Below, one piece after another: positions 63,531 to 64,000 of a stretch of 64,000 nucleotides of DNA. Positions within the stretch are counted from its first letter, which is position 1; each line of letters begins with the position of its first letter. A program made the translations under genes and the position numbers. This stretch comes from Serratia symbiotica (GTDB lineage Bacteria > Pseudomonadota > Gammaproteobacteria > Enterobacterales > Enterobacteriaceae), in contig NZ_CP050855.1 in NCBI RefSeq assembly GCF_000821185.2, positions 3,100,001 to 3,164,000 of the forward strand. The letters are read 5' to 3'. The notes beneath the pieces are model-generated. The model saw only the letters and a program-made list of their open reading frames with translations. It was not told the origin of the DNA and searched no databases.

Positions 63531-64000
63531 CGAGCAGAGGGCCGACAAAGAAGCATGGTCCATGGTAAAGGACTTCTGACTTTAACAACGTCAAAGTATT
63601 TAGAAACCAAGTGGATAAAGCTTGATTTAGACCAATGCTGCAGATGCCCAGGGGTATTGCCCCACTGAGAAAGATATTTACCACGGGCCAGATTAAGCCC
63701 ACACCAAATAGGCTCTCTTGGCACACTGATAATTAAACTTTGCCCTACGACACGTTGAAGAGCGGCCAAAGCAGCCTCTGGATGCTCTAAGTGTTCAAGT
63801 ACTTCACAACAAACTATTAAATCCGCTGTATCGCGTGCTTGATCCAGTTCATAAATACTACAAACATTAAATTTTTCCGGGGATACTTCGCAAGCAATAG
63901 CATTTTCTTTCGCAATATCAATACAGTGACTAGAGAAATCGCACCCCCTGGCATTGAATCCTAACTTGTTCCATTGTAGAACCCAGTATCCTTCCCCACA
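63527..64000 (-). CDS. Class I SAM-dependent methyltransferase, C-terminal part (runs off the window)
   Basis: The minus strand is open from the window edge: CGEGYWVLQWNKLGFNARGC contains the SAM-binding glycine loop (motif I, CGEG), and ADLIVCCEVLEHLEHPEAAL is the typical post-I region with an EVLEHL motif. 157 codons are visible to the TAG. It is followed by the flippase-like gene with a 4-bp overlap. Such methyltransferases beside membrane flippases and glycosyltransferases often modify surface or lipid-linked sugars; the substrate is unknown. Confidence 0.8.
   Translation of the reverse strand, partial: CGEGYWVLQWNKLGFNARGCDFSSHCIDIAKENAIACEVSPEKFNVCSIYELDQARDTADLIVCCEVLEHLEHPEAALAALQRVVGQSLIISVPREPIWCGLNLARGKYLSQWGNTPGHLQHWSKSSFIHLVSKYFDVVKVRSPLPWTMLLCRPSAR

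Overview
The window looks like the chromosome of a Serratia-like gammaproteobacterium (Enterobacterales, Yersiniaceae). The core proteins (PurH, HemE, ThiC, ValS, CpxRA, PstSCAB-PhoU, SpoT, RecG) match enterobacterial families closely in length and motifs. Many non-essential genes are broken: luxI, luxR, the SMC and TOPRIM subunits of a Wadjet-like system, cpxP, adeP and yihY. Several gene blocks are joined in an order unlike E. coli. Intact housekeeping genes beside decaying accessory genes suggest a host-associated lineage in genome erosion, for example an aphid-associated Serratia. That identification is an inference.

Layout. 1-1300: 5' part of a 16S gene (minus strand) with leader and tandem promoters. 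1374-4534: a PurR operator and purHD. 4532-8096 (minus): hemE-nfi-yjaG-hupA-yjaH. 8209-13921: a TPP riboswitch and thiCEFSGH. 14122-15464: decayed convergent luxI/luxR with an intact lux box. 15531-16263: unrecognised, degraded DNA.

16264-29207: a genomic island next to tRNA-Leu(CAA) (leuX). It holds a four-gene Wadjet/MksBEF-like operon (jetC-B-A-D, with jetC and jetD frameshifted), a HigBA-type toxin-antitoxin pair, a complete IS3-family element, and remnants of a P4-like satellite prophage (Icd-like, YlcI/YnfO-like, AlpA, integrase).

29784-37300: lptG-lptF, pepA, holC, valS. 37323-39777: cpxA-cpxR, a CpxR box, a cpxP remnant, and the well-preserved 3'-UTR small RNA CpxQ. 40199-41411: a 51-codon ORF and an exported alpha/beta-hydrolase-like protein. 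41451-42769: adeP pseudogene. 42999-47887: phoU-pstB-pstA-pstC-pstS with two Pho boxes. 48039-48158: IS1-like remnant. 48604-55305: yicG, gmk, rpoZ, spoT, trmH, recG. 55386-55524: nested palindromic repeat. 55601-58778: xanP, yicH. 58759-60152 (minus): yiiD, dtd, with a 3' scrap of yihY in frame ahead of dtd. 60356-64000 (minus): three AT-rich genes for a large membrane protein, a flippase-like protein and a truncated methyltransferase, probably concerned with surface glycans.

The most notable signals are: the retained CpxQ RNA beside a destroyed cpxP; the decayed SMC-type defence operon on the leuX island; the broken quorum-sensing pair with its lux box; operator-like repeats in the satellite; and a nested palindromic repeat where gltS would be expected.
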